This document shows positions 1-7,450 of a stretch of 64,000 bases of DNA, piece after piece. A program made the position numbers and the translations under genes. Under the pieces are notes generated by a model. That model did no database searches. It saw only the letters and a program-made list of their open reading frames with translations, and was not told the origin of the DNA. Where the stretch lies: NCBI RefSeq assembly GCF_019880305.1, contig NZ_CP082301.1:3596001-3660000 (forward strand). Direction: 5' to 3'. The DNA is from Streptomyces decoyicus. GTDB lineage: Bacteria; Actinomycetota; Actinomycetes; Streptomycetales; Streptomycetaceae. Each line of letters starts with the position of its first letter. The first letter of the stretch is position 1.

Positions 1-1
1 G

Positions 2-973
2 CTCGGCGGCATGCTCGCCCAGTCGGTGTCCTGGCGGGCCGTCTTCTGGCTGACGGTGCCGCTCGCCCTGGCCGCCGCGCTGTGCGCCCGCCGGGCGGCG
101 GAGTCCCGCGCTCCGGCCGGCCCTTCCCTCGACGCCGCCGGAGCGGTCACCGCCACGGGCGTGTTGGCCTGTCTGGCCCGCTGGCTGGAAGACACCGCGG
201 CCTGGGGCTGGGTGGCCGGCGCGGCGCTGCTCGGCGCGCTGTTCGTACGGGCCGAGCGGCGCTCCCCCGCCCCGCTGGTGGACCTTGCGCTGTTCCGTAA
301 CCGCCCTTACGTGGCGCTGACCGTGGCCGGTGCGGTCGCCAACTCCGCGATCGTGACGCTGTTGTACGTCGTCCCTGTGATGCTGCAGCGGACCCAGGGG
401 TGGTCGGGGCCGGCCGCGGGGGTGGCCTTTCTCGCCCCCGCCGCCGCGCTGGCCGCCGGCGGCCCGACGGCCGGCCGGGTGCGTCCCGCGGCGGCCGTGC
501 CGGTGATGGCGCTCTGCCTGGCCGCCGCCGCGGTGGCGCTGGGGGCCTGCGAGCACGCTACGGACACGTCCGCCCTGCTGCCGGCCGCGACGGGGGCCGC
601 GGCGCCGCTGGGCGTGGCCGGCGGGCTCGCCCTCACCGGCACCCAGGCGGTCGTACGCCGCGAACGCGCGGGGGAGGCGTCCGGCGTGACCAAGGCCGTG
701 ATGACAGCCACGGCGGGGGTCGGGCTCGCCCTCGCCGGTACTGCCACGACACGCAGCGGCGGCGGCCGCCCGTCCCTGGCCCTCCCCGCCGCCGCCTGCC
801 TGGTCACCGCCGCGGCCCTGGTGCTCGTACGGGGGCGCGGGCGTCGCCAGCCGGAGCGTCGCCGGCGGGGGCGTCGCCGGCGGGGGCGTCGCCGGCGGGG
901 GCGTCGCCGGCGGGGGCGTCGCCGGCGGGGGCGTCGCCGGCGGGGGCGTCGCCGGCGGGGGCGTCGCGGCTGA
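2..973 (+). CDS. MFS transporter, C-terminal part (cut by window edge)
   Basis: This is the C-terminal part of a major facilitator superfamily permease; the reading frame is already open at the window edge, so the N-terminus lies outside. The first residues carry the sWRxvFWlTVPL signature of the DHA2 drug/proton antiporter family, which sits near TM6. Several hydrophobic helices follow, one reading TLLYVVPVMLQRTQGWSG as in EmrB/QacA-like exporters. Efflux of a small molecule is the likely role; the substrate cannot be told. The last 45 or so residues are unusual: a 15-bp tandem array encodes a Gly-Arg pentapeptide tail that would be cytoplasmic and strongly basic. The tail is probably repeat expansion, not a conserved part of the family. 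Confidence 0.8.
   Translation, partial: LGGMLAQSVSWRAVFWLTVPLALAAALCARRAAESRAPAGPSLDAAGAVTATGVLACLARWLEDTAAWGWVAGAALLGALFVRAERRSPAPLVDLALFRNRPYVALTVAGAVANSAIVTLLYVVPVMLQRTQGWSGPAAGVAFLAPAAALAAGGPTAGRVRPAAAVPVMALCLAAAAVALGACEHATDTSALLPAATGAAAPLGVAGGLALTGTQAVVRRERAGEASGVTKAVMTATAGVGLALAGTATTRSGGGRPSLALPAAACLVTAAALVLVRGRGRRQPERRRRGRRRRGRRRRGRRRRGRRRRGRRRRGRRRRGRRG
841..970. repeat. 15-bp tandem array in the end of the MFS gene
   Basis: The unit gcgtcgccggcgggg is repeated seven times without change at 856-960. A diverged copy lies at 841-855 and a truncated one runs into the stop codon at 971-973. Because 15 is a multiple of three, the array stays open in all frames; in the MFS frame it encodes an Arg/Gly pentapeptide repeat. 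Confidence 0.95.
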
Positions 974-997
974 GGTAGCGGCCCACCGATGGCGCGC

Positions 998-2494
998 TCA
1001 CCCCACGGCCGCCGCCACCACCGCCTCGTATCCCCCCACCACGTCGCACACATCGCCGAACCCGCGCGCCTCCAGCAGTGCCGCCGCGATCACCGACCGG
1101 CCGCCGCTGCGGCAGTACAGGACCACCGGGCGGGCCGGGTCCAGTTCGGTGAGGTGCTGGGAGAGGCCGGCCAGCGGGATGTTGCGGGCGCCGGGGAGGG
1201 CGCCCGCCTCGTACTCGGCCGGGTTGCGGACGTCGATCAACTGAAGGCCGACCGCGGGCGCTTCGGCCGCTGGTGCACCGGGTGCCGGCGCGCCGGGCCC
1301 CGGGGCGCCGGCCGCGGGTGCACCGGGTACTGCTGCGCCGACCGCCGCGACATCGCCCGGCTGCGGCTGTTCCAGGGCGAGTTCGTCGTGGCGGACGCGG
1401 CGGCTGCGGCGGGTGAGGGCGGGCGTGCGCTCCAGTACGGCGGCCGGGTCGGACAGGTGGCCCAGGACGCGGTCGTAGCCGATGCGGGCGAGGCGGAGGC
1501 GGGCCTCCTGCTCCGTACCGGGGTCGGCGATCAGCACGACGGGGGTGCCCGGGGCGACCACGCTGCCGGCGTACTCCGCGAACCGGGTGTCCAGGCTTGT
1601 ATGGAGCGAACCGGCCAGGTGCGCGCGGGTGTAGGCGGCCGACGGGCGGCAGTCGAGGAGGGCGGCGCCCTGCCGGTCGCGGGCCGCGAGCGCCTCGTCC
1701 AGGGTGAGCGCGGCCGGCGGGCCGGGGTCCAGGAGGGGGTGGCCGTCGCGGTTGAGGGCCGCGTCGTGCGCGAAGTACCCGGGGGTGGCGGGCTGGCCCG
1801 CGGTGACCAGGCGGACGAAGTCGGCCTCCGGCATGGGCTGGAGGGCGTAGTTGAGGCGGCGCTGGTCACCGATGGTGGAGCTGGTCTCGGTGGAGAGGCT
1901 GCGGCCGCAGGCGGAACCGGCGCCGTGTGCGGGAAAGACCCGGGTCGCGTCCGGGAGGGTCAGGAGTTTGGTGTGCAGGGAGCGGTACAGACGGACGGCC
2001 ATGTCGTGCGGGGAGTGTCCGGCGGCGGAGAGCAGGTCGGGGCGGCCGACATCGCCGACGAAGAGGGTGTCACCGGTGAGCACGCCGAACGGCACCTCGT
2101 CGTCGGGGTGTTCGCGGATGACCAGACAGATGGATTCGAGGGTGTGGCCAGGGGTGGCGAGGGCGGTGAGGGTGACCCCCTCGGTGTCGTCCGCCCCGAG
2201 CGAGATGCGCTCGCCGTCCCGTAACCGCCGTATGGGGAAGCCGGTTTCGGCGGCTTCGCCGAAGGCGATGGCGGCGTCGGTGGCCCGCGCGAGTTCGAGG
2301 TGGCCGGAGAGGAAGTCGGCGTGAACGTGCGTCTCGATGACGAGTTCGATGCGCAGGCCGGCGGCTTCCGCGTCGTGCAGATAGTCGTCGATGTCGCGGC
2401 GTGGGTCGACGAGGACGGCGCGTCCGGTGGTCTCGTCGCCGATCAGATACGACGCCTGGGAGAGGCAGTCGAGGTAGTACTGCGCGAAGTGCAC
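998..2494 (-). CDS. MBL-fold persulfide dioxygenase fused to two rhodanese domains
   Basis: 498 residues. The N-terminal 230 or so residues are a metallo-beta-lactamase fold of the ETHE1/persulfide dioxygenase type: HVHADFLSGH metal motif, GDTLFVGDVGRPDL and VFPAHGAGSACG. Such enzymes oxidise low-molecular-weight thiol persulfides to sulfite using mononuclear iron. Two rhodanese domains follow. The first has no catalytic Cys in its loop and is probably structural; the second carries YCRSGGRS with the sulfur-accepting Cys. An Ala/Gly/Pro-rich linker with short repeats joins the two. I chose the GTG at 2494 because GGAGG sits six to seven bases upstream and the family motif VHFAQYYLDCLSQASYLIGD begins there. 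The neighbouring sulfide:quinone oxidoreductase and sulfite exporter support a role in sulfide detoxification. Specificity for a mycothiol persulfide is inference. Confidence 0.88.
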   Translation of the reverse strand: MHFAQYYLDCLSQASYLIGDETTGRAVLVDPRRDIDDYLHDAEAAGLRIELVIETHVHADFLSGHLELARATDAAIAFGEAAETGFPIRRLRDGERISLGADDTEGVTLTALATPGHTLESICLVIREHPDDEVPFGVLTGDTLFVGDVGRPDLLSAAGHSPHDMAVRLYRSLHTKLLTLPDATRVFPAHGAGSACGRSLSTETSSTIGDQRRLNYALQPMPEADFVRLVTAGQPATPGYFAHDAALNRDGHPLLDPGPPAALTLDEALAARDRQGAALLDCRPSAAYTRAHLAGSLHTSLDTRFAEYAGSVVAPGTPVVLIADPGTEQEARLRLARIGYDRVLGHLSDPAAVLERTPALTRRSRRVRHDELALEQPQPGDVAAVGAAVPGAPAAGAPGPGAPAPGAPAAEAPAVGLQLIDVRNPAEYEAGALPGARNIPLAGLSQHLTELDPARPVVLYCRSGGRSVIAAALLEARGFGDVCDVVGGYEAVVAAAVG

Positions 2495-2854
2495 GGTCGG
2501 CCTCCAGGGGTGCGCGGGGCCCGTGCGCGGCGGCTGGGGCCCGCTCGGGCAGAGTGCGTTGTGCGGATGCACGGATGTACGTACATTAGGGAGCCGGGTG
2601 GCGGGCGAACAAGCCGGGGCCGCCGTCCGGCGCCCATATGACCGCCCATCAGACGAACACGAGGGACCCCGCCCTCGGACGCACCCGCACGACCTCGCCT
2701 CGCCCACCTCGCCTCAGGCGTCGCACGTGACGTCGCACCGCAGGGTCACAGGTGACTTCGTGCCAGATGCGGCGCCCCAGGCGGCCTCGCCCCGGCTGAC
2801 CCGGCATCACCGACCGCACCCTCACCACCCCGTACGCCCGCGGAGGAACCCACC
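2495..2854. other. Divergent control region of the sulfur cluster
   Basis: This 360-bp region lies between the outward-facing dioxygenase-rhodanese gene and the GntR gene. The only striking element is the 12-bp palindrome described at 2575. Short direct repeats of cctcgcccacctcgcct occur around 2695-2715. Confidence 0.5.
2575..2586. promoter_or_regulatory. Palindrome ATGTACGTACAT, candidate GntR operator
   Basis: A perfect 12-bp palindrome lies 81 bp upstream of the dioxygenase-rhodanese start and about 270 bp upstream of the divergent GntR start. GntR/HutC regulators bind short AT-containing palindromes, often GT(N)TA(N)AC-like. The position suggests control of the leftward gene by the adjacent GntR protein, but this is inference. 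Confidence 0.4.
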
Positions 2855-3655
2855 ATGACGACCGAGCCGCCGGATGGCGCGCACGGCCCGCGCCCCCTGG
2901 ACCGGCGCTCGCCGCTGCCCCTGTGGGCCCAGCTCTTCGACGATCTGCGCCGCCGGATGGAAACCGGCGAGTTCAGCGCGGAGTTCCCGGCCGAGCACCG
3001 GCTCACCGGCGAGTACGAGGTCAGCCGGCACACCGTCCGGGAGGCGCTGCGCAAGCTGCGCGCCGACGGCCTGGTGATCGCCGAACGCGGCCGCACCAGC
3101 CGGCTGGACACCCGTCGCATACAGCAGCCACTGGGCTCTCTCTACAGCCTCTTCCGCGAGCTGGAGGGCCAGGGCGTGGACCAGCGCAGCGAGGTGCTGC
3201 GGCTGGAGCGGACCGTGGACGGGACGATCGCCGGGCATCTGGGGCTGGTGGCGGACGCGCCGCTGGTCGTACTGGAGCGGCTGCGGCTCGCGGACGGCGA
3301 ACCGCTCGCCCACGACACCGCGTATCTGCCCGCCGAGGTCGCCGAGCCGCTGCTGGACGCCGACTTCGGGCACACCTCGCTCTACGGCGAACTGACGCGC
3401 CGCTGCGGGGTGAAGGTCACCGGCGGCCGCGAGCGGATCCAGCCGTTCCTGCCGGACATCCGGCAGGCGTGGCTGCTGGGGCTCGCCGACCGGGAGGCGG
3501 CGTTCACCATCGAACGGCTGGGGCGGGCCGGGGAGCGGCCGGTGGAGTGGCGCGAGACGGTGGTCCGCGGCGACCGGTTCACCTTCGTCGCGGAGTGGTC
3601 CGACGCAAGCCCGGCCGTCGCCCTTGCGCCGCGGGCCTCGTGTCCGTCCTCATAG
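2855..3655 (+). CDS. GntR-family regulator, HutC subfamily (UTRA domain)
   Basis: 266 residues. Residues about 22-88 form a winged helix of GntR type (PLPLWAQLFDDLRRRMETGE start, then the recognition helix YEVSRHTVREALRKL). Residues about 100-245 form the UTRA/HutC ligand-binding fold, with the typical VLERLRLADGEPLAHDTAYL strand-turn. The start ATG follows GGAGGAACCCACC. The gene overlaps the next one by 16 bases, so regulator and sulfite exporter are probably cotranslated. It lies within a sulfide-oxidation cluster, so a sulfur-related or thiol-derived ligand is a reasonable guess; HutC regulators more often sense small metabolites. Confidence 0.85.
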   Translation: MTTEPPDGAHGPRPLDRRSPLPLWAQLFDDLRRRMETGEFSAEFPAEHRLTGEYEVSRHTVREALRKLRADGLVIAERGRTSRLDTRRIQQPLGSLYSLFRELEGQGVDQRSEVLRLERTVDGTIAGHLGLVADAPLVVLERLRLADGEPLAHDTAYLPAEVAEPLLDADFGHTSLYGELTRRCGVKVTGGRERIQPFLPDIRQAWLLGLADREAAFTIERLGRAGERPVEWRETVVRGDRFTFVAEWSDASPAVALAPRASCPSS

Positions 3656-4749
3656 CCGCCGCGGCGGTGCCGTGCGGACTGCTGATCGGGGTGCTGCTGG
3701 GCGCGCTCGGCGGCGGCGGCTCCGTGCTGGCGGTGCCCGCGCTGGTCTATCTGCTGGGGCAGTCGCCGCACGAGGCGACCGCGGGCGCGCTGATCGTCGT
3801 CACGGTCGGCGCGGTGACCGGAATGGCCTGCCACGCCCGCGCCGGGCGGGTCCGGTGGGCGGCCGGTGCGGCCTTCGGGGCGCTGGGTACGGCCGGCAGC
3901 TACCTCGGTTCCCGGTGGAGCGCGGCGCTGGACCCTGCGGTGCTGATGGCCGCCTTCGCCGGTCTGCTGCTCGTGGTGGCGGCGACGCTGCTGTTACGGG
4001 TGCTGCGCGAGCGCCGGACGGCGGTCGGCGCCCGCCCCTTACGGATACCCACGGAGAACGCGTCCTCAGGGGGCCCGACGGGGGCTGTGCCCTTACGGGA
4101 CCCGGCGGAGCAGGTGCCTTCACGGCCGTTACGCGACCCCGAGGAGCCCGCGCCCTTACGCGACCCCGAGGAGCCCGCGCCCTTACGGGACGCCGCGGAG
4201 CCCGTGCCCCTACGAGATCTCACGCAGCCCATGCCCTTACCGGACGCCCCTGAGCCCGCACCCTTCCGGGACACCCCGGATCCGGCCCCTTCCCCTGGCC
4301 GCACCGGCCCCGCCCGTCACCCGCAGCCCGGCCCCGCGCATCCCCTGCGCCCTACCCGTCCCGCCCACCCCACCCGTCCCGCCCGGTTCGCCGTGACCGC
4401 CTCCGCCGTCGGGCTGCTCACCGGCTTCTTCGGGGTCGGCGGCGGCTTCGTCGTCGTCCCGGCCCTCACTCTGGTCCTGGGCCTGGAGATGCCGGCCGCG
4501 ATCGGCACCTCCCTCCTCGTCATCCTCATCAACTCCCTTACGGCGCTGGGCACCCGGGCCGGCACCGGAGCGCCGGACTGGCCGCTGCTGGCGGGCTTCG
4601 CGGCCTGCGCGGCGGTCGGCAGCCACCTCGGCAACCGCCTCACCACCCGCCTGCGCCCGCAGACCCTGACCACGGCCTTCGCCTGCCTCGTCACCGTCCT
4701 CGCCGTCTCCATGGCGGCCGCCGCACTCCCCCGCCTCTGGGCCCCCTGA
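3640..4749 (+). CDS. TauE/SafE family sulfite/sulfonate exporter with long repeat linker
   Basis: 369 residues, starting at GTG 3640 inside the end of the GntR gene. Two homologous hydrophobic halves are visible, each with the Gly-rich start typical of TauE/SafE (GVLLGALGGGGSVLAVPALVY and LLTGFFGVGGGFVVVPALTLV, the latter ending in an ATALGTRAG-like region). The family exports sulfite, sulfoacetate or related anions across the membrane. Between the halves, roughly residues 130-245, is a hydrophilic Pro-rich insert with repeated PLRDPEEPA units encoded by degenerate 24-bp repeats. Most family members have a short loop here. In this cluster it would remove sulfite made by the persulfide dioxygenase. 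Confidence 0.85.
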   Translation: MSVLIAAAAVPCGLLIGVLLGALGGGGSVLAVPALVYLLGQSPHEATAGALIVVTVGAVTGMACHARAGRVRWAAGAAFGALGTAGSYLGSRWSAALDPAVLMAAFAGLLLVVAATLLLRVLRERRTAVGARPLRIPTENASSGGPTGAVPLRDPAEQVPSRPLRDPEEPAPLRDPEEPAPLRDAAEPVPLRDLTQPMPLPDAPEPAPFRDTPDPAPSPGRTGPARHPQPGPAHPLRPTRPAHPTRPARFAVTASAVGLLTGFFGVGGGFVVVPALTLVLGLEMPAAIGTSLLVILINSLTALGTRAGTGAPDWPLLAGFAACAAVGSHLGNRLTTRLRPQTLTTAFACLVTVLAVSMAAAALPRLWAP

Positions 4750-4835
4750 CCGCCCCGGCCGCCACCACGCCACCCGCCCGTCACTTCGCCCACCCACCAC
4801 TCCACCGACCCTTTCCACCCACCAGGAGGAAACAC

Positions 4836-6050
4836 ATGGCCCCCGCACCCGCCGCCCCGTCCCACCACCAGGTCCTGATCGTCGGCGGCGGCACCGCAGG
4901 CATCACCGTCGCCGCCCGGTTACGCCGCGCCGGAATCCGGGACATCGCACTGCTGGAGCCCTCCGAAACGCACTGGTACCAGCCGCTGTGGACGCTGGTC
5001 GGCGGCGGACAGGCCCCGTTGCGCGCCGCACTGCGCACCGAAGCCGACGTCATGCCACCCGGCGTGCGCTGGCTGCGTGAGCGCGCCACCGCCGTCGACC
5101 CGGCCACCCGTACGGTCACCACCGCCTCCGGCCGGGTCCTCTCCTACGGGCGGCTGGTCCTCAGCCCCGGCCTGCACCTCGACTGGGACGGCGTGCCCGG
5201 CCTGGCCGGGGCCCTCGGACACGGCGGGGTGAGCAGCAACTACCGGCCCGATCTCGCCCCGCTCACCTGGGAGTTGATCCGTCGGATGCGGCGCGGCACG
5301 GCCGTGTTCACCATGCCGTCCGGGCCGGTGAAGTGCGGCGGCGCCCCGCAGAAGATCGCGTACCTGGCGGCCGACCACTGGCGCAAGCGCGGTGTACTGG
5401 ACGCGATCCGCACCATCCTGGTGCTCCCGGAGCCCGCGATGTTCAAGGTGCCGGTCTTCTCCCGCGCGCTGACGGAGACGGCCCGGAGGTACGGCATCGA
5501 GGTGCGGCTGAGCTCCGAGATGACCCGGCTCGACGGCGCGGCGCGCGAGGCGGTGATCACCGACCACACCACCGGCACGGACGAGACCATCCGCTACGAC
5601 CTGCTGCACGCCGTACCGCCGCAGCGCGCCCCCGCATGGCTGGCCGACGGCCCGCTCGCCGACCCCGCCTCCCCGTACGGGTACGTCAAGGCCGACCGGG
5701 AAACCCTCCAACACCCTGATTTCCCGAACGTGTTCGTCCTGGGCGACGTCGCCAATCTGCCGACGTCCAAAACGGGTGCCGCGATCCGCAAGCAGGCCCC
5801 GGTCGTCGTCGCCAACCTCCTCGCCGGTCTGCGCGGACGCCCCGGCACCGCCCGCTACGACGGCTACACCTCCTGCCCCCTGGTCACCGCCCGGCACAAG
5901 ATGCTGCTCGCAGAGTTCGACTACGACCTGGAGCCCACCCCGTCGATCCCGTTCATCGACACCACCCGGGAGCGCACCGATATGTGGTTCCTCAAGCGCT
6001 ACGGGCTGCCGCAGCTCTACTTCAAGGGGATGCTCAAGGGTCTGGCCTGA
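4836..6050 (+). CDS. Sulfide:quinone oxidoreductase, type II
   Basis: 404 residues, flavoprotein of the FAD/NAD(P)-disulfide reductase superfamily. The FAD dinucleotide site VLIVGGGTAGITVAARL is at the N-terminus, and the second FAD contact VFVLGDVANLPTSKTGAA lies near residue 305. The two redox cysteines of type II enzymes are present, in GPVKCGGAPQK near residue 168 and TSCPL near residue 347. The enzyme oxidises hydrogen sulfide and passes electrons to quinone, leaving a persulfide on a thiol acceptor. The start ATG follows AGGAGGAAACAC. It is probably in one transcript with the GntR and TauE genes, completing a sulfide-persulfide-sulfite-export route. Confidence 0.9.
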   Translation: MAPAPAAPSHHQVLIVGGGTAGITVAARLRRAGIRDIALLEPSETHWYQPLWTLVGGGQAPLRAALRTEADVMPPGVRWLRERATAVDPATRTVTTASGRVLSYGRLVLSPGLHLDWDGVPGLAGALGHGGVSSNYRPDLAPLTWELIRRMRRGTAVFTMPSGPVKCGGAPQKIAYLAADHWRKRGVLDAIRTILVLPEPAMFKVPVFSRALTETARRYGIEVRLSSEMTRLDGAAREAVITDHTTGTDETIRYDLLHAVPPQRAPAWLADGPLADPASPYGYVKADRETLQHPDFPNVFVLGDVANLPTSKTGAAIRKQAPVVVANLLAGLRGRPGTARYDGYTSCPLVTARHKMLLAEFDYDLEPTPSIPFIDTTRERTDMWFLKRYGLPQLYFKGMLKGLA

Positions 6051-6059
6051 CGACGGCCG

Positions 6060-6093
6060 GCGCGGCGGCGGGACCCGTGCCCCGCCGCCGCGC
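6060..6093. terminator. Bidirectional terminator between converging genes
   Basis: A perfect 13-bp stem GCGCGGCGGCGGG / CCCGCCGCCGCGC with an 8-base loop lies between the oxidoreductase stop and the end of the oppositely oriented MerR-PP2C gene. No T-tract follows, as usual in Streptomyces. Confidence 0.75.
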
Positions 6094-6104
6094 TCACCCT
6101 CCTC

Positions 6105-7208
6105 CTACGCCGCCGCCAACTCCCCCACCACACACCCCGCGTTGTCCGGCGCCCCCGCCTCGCGGGCCAGCCGGACCAGGTCCCGTACGGCCTGGTCGGG
6201 GCCGCCGGCCGTGGTCAGTACGTCCTGGATCGTCTCGGCCGGCAGCACGCCGGTCAGGCCGTCCGTGCACAGCAGATAGCGCTCGCCGGGACGCGCCTCC
6301 ACCAGTTGCAGGTCGGGGGCGAACGCGGTGCCGCCCTCCAGCGACCGCAGCAGCATCGCGCGCTGTGGGTGCGACGACGCCTCCTCGGGGGTGAGCCGGC
6401 CCTCGTCGACCAGCGACTGGACCAGGCTGTGGTCGTGGGTGATGCGGAAGAGGCCGGAGTCGCGCAGGACGTAGGCGCGGGAGTCGCCGATGTGCAGCAG
6501 CGCCAGCTGCGAGCCGGAGCGGAGCAGTGCGGTGAGGGTGCTGCCGGAGGCCTCGTTTGCCGACGGGGCGGCGCGGTGTGCGCGATGGGCCGCCTCCTCC
6601 AGGACGCCAAGCAGATCCGCGGAGGTCAGGTCCCGGTTCTCCAGGTCCTTGAGCGCCTCGATCGCGGCCGTCGCGGCGGGGCCGCCGCGCGGGCCGTAGC
6701 CGTCGGCCACGGCCAGCAGCCGCGGTCCCGCGTAGGCGGCGTCCTGGTTGGCCGGGCGCACCAGGCCCCGGTCGGTCAGGGCGGCGCAGCGCATCGTCAA
6801 AGGGGTACGCGGTTCGGTCATGACGGTGTCCTTCCTGGACAGCTGGTCGACGAGGAAGGCGGCCAGGTCCCGGCGCGCGGCGGTGTCGGCCTCGACCTGC
6901 GCCCAGTACGCGGTGACCGCCGCGGCTGCCGCGGACGGCGCCAGCTCGCACACCTCGCGGATGCGGGCCAGCGGCATACCGAGCCGGCGCAGCCAGGCCA
7001 CCAGCCGGGCCCGCTCCAGCTGGGCGGGCGCGTAGAGGCGGTAGCCGCTGCGCGGGTCGACACGGGCCGGGGTCAGCAGGCCGAGCTCGCCGTAGAGCCG
7101 TAGCGCCTTCGGTGAGAGCCGGGAGGCCCGTGCGAAGGCCCCGATGGTCAGCAGCTCGCCGTCCCCGTAGGGCACCTCGCCCCCGTCTGCGATCGCCCGT
7201 CCGTCCAC
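6105..7208 (-). CDS. MerR-type DNA-binding domain fused to PP2C phosphatase domain
   Basis: 367 residues. Residues about 18-85 form a MerR winged helix (LTIGAFARASRLSPKALRLY, then the wing SGYRLYAPAQLERARLV), followed by a short dimerisation helix. Residues about 135-365 form a PPM/PP2C serine/threonine phosphatase: GLVRPANQDAAY, a DGYG metal motif, IGDSRAYVLR, LLCTDGL and APDNAGCVV, with metal-binding Asp residues retained. The GTG at 7208 has GGAGG eight bases upstream. No effector domain of MerR type is present, so the phosphatase may modulate DNA binding, or the protein may dephosphorylate partners at its promoter. The target is unknown; fusions of this kind occur in Streptomyces. Confidence 0.82.
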   Translation of the reverse strand: MDGRAIADGGEVPYGDGELLTIGAFARASRLSPKALRLYGELGLLTPARVDPRSGYRLYAPAQLERARLVAWLRRLGMPLARIREVCELAPSAAAAAVTAYWAQVEADTAARRDLAAFLVDQLSRKDTVMTEPRTPLTMRCAALTDRGLVRPANQDAAYAGPRLLAVADGYGPRGGPAATAAIEALKDLENRDLTSADLLGVLEEAAHRAHRAAPSANEASGSTLTALLRSGSQLALLHIGDSRAYVLRDSGLFRITHDHSLVQSLVDEGRLTPEEASSHPQRAMLLRSLEGGTAFAPDLQLVEARPGERYLLCTDGLTGVLPAETIQDVLTTAGGPDQAVRDLVRLAREAGAPDNAGCVVGELAAA

Positions 7209-7288
7209 CCGTCCGCCCTCCTCGTACCGGGCGCTCGCCCGGCACGGCCGATGCTGGGGCTTCTCCCAAGGACAAGGTCAAACCTTTG

Positions 7289-7450
7289 CCGCCACCCCGC
7301 CACGACCGGCCTGTTCCGTCACCGCCACCCCGCCCCGACCGGCCTGTTCCGTCACCGCCACCCGCCCCGACCGGCCTGTTCCGTCACCGCCACCCCGCCC
7401 CGACCTGCCTGTTCCGTCACCGCCGCCCGGCCTGACCGGCCTGTCCCGTC
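7289..7450. repeat. 33-bp tandem array downstream of and into the M20 gene
   Basis: Five copies of a 32-33-bp unit (ccgccaccccgccccgacc then ggcctgttccgtca) lie at 7289-7321, 7322-7354, 7355-7386, 7387-7419 and 7420-7450. The last is more diverged. The stop codon of the leftward M20 gene (7417-7419) falls at the end of the fourth copy, so the fifth supplies the protein's last residues. Confidence 0.9.
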
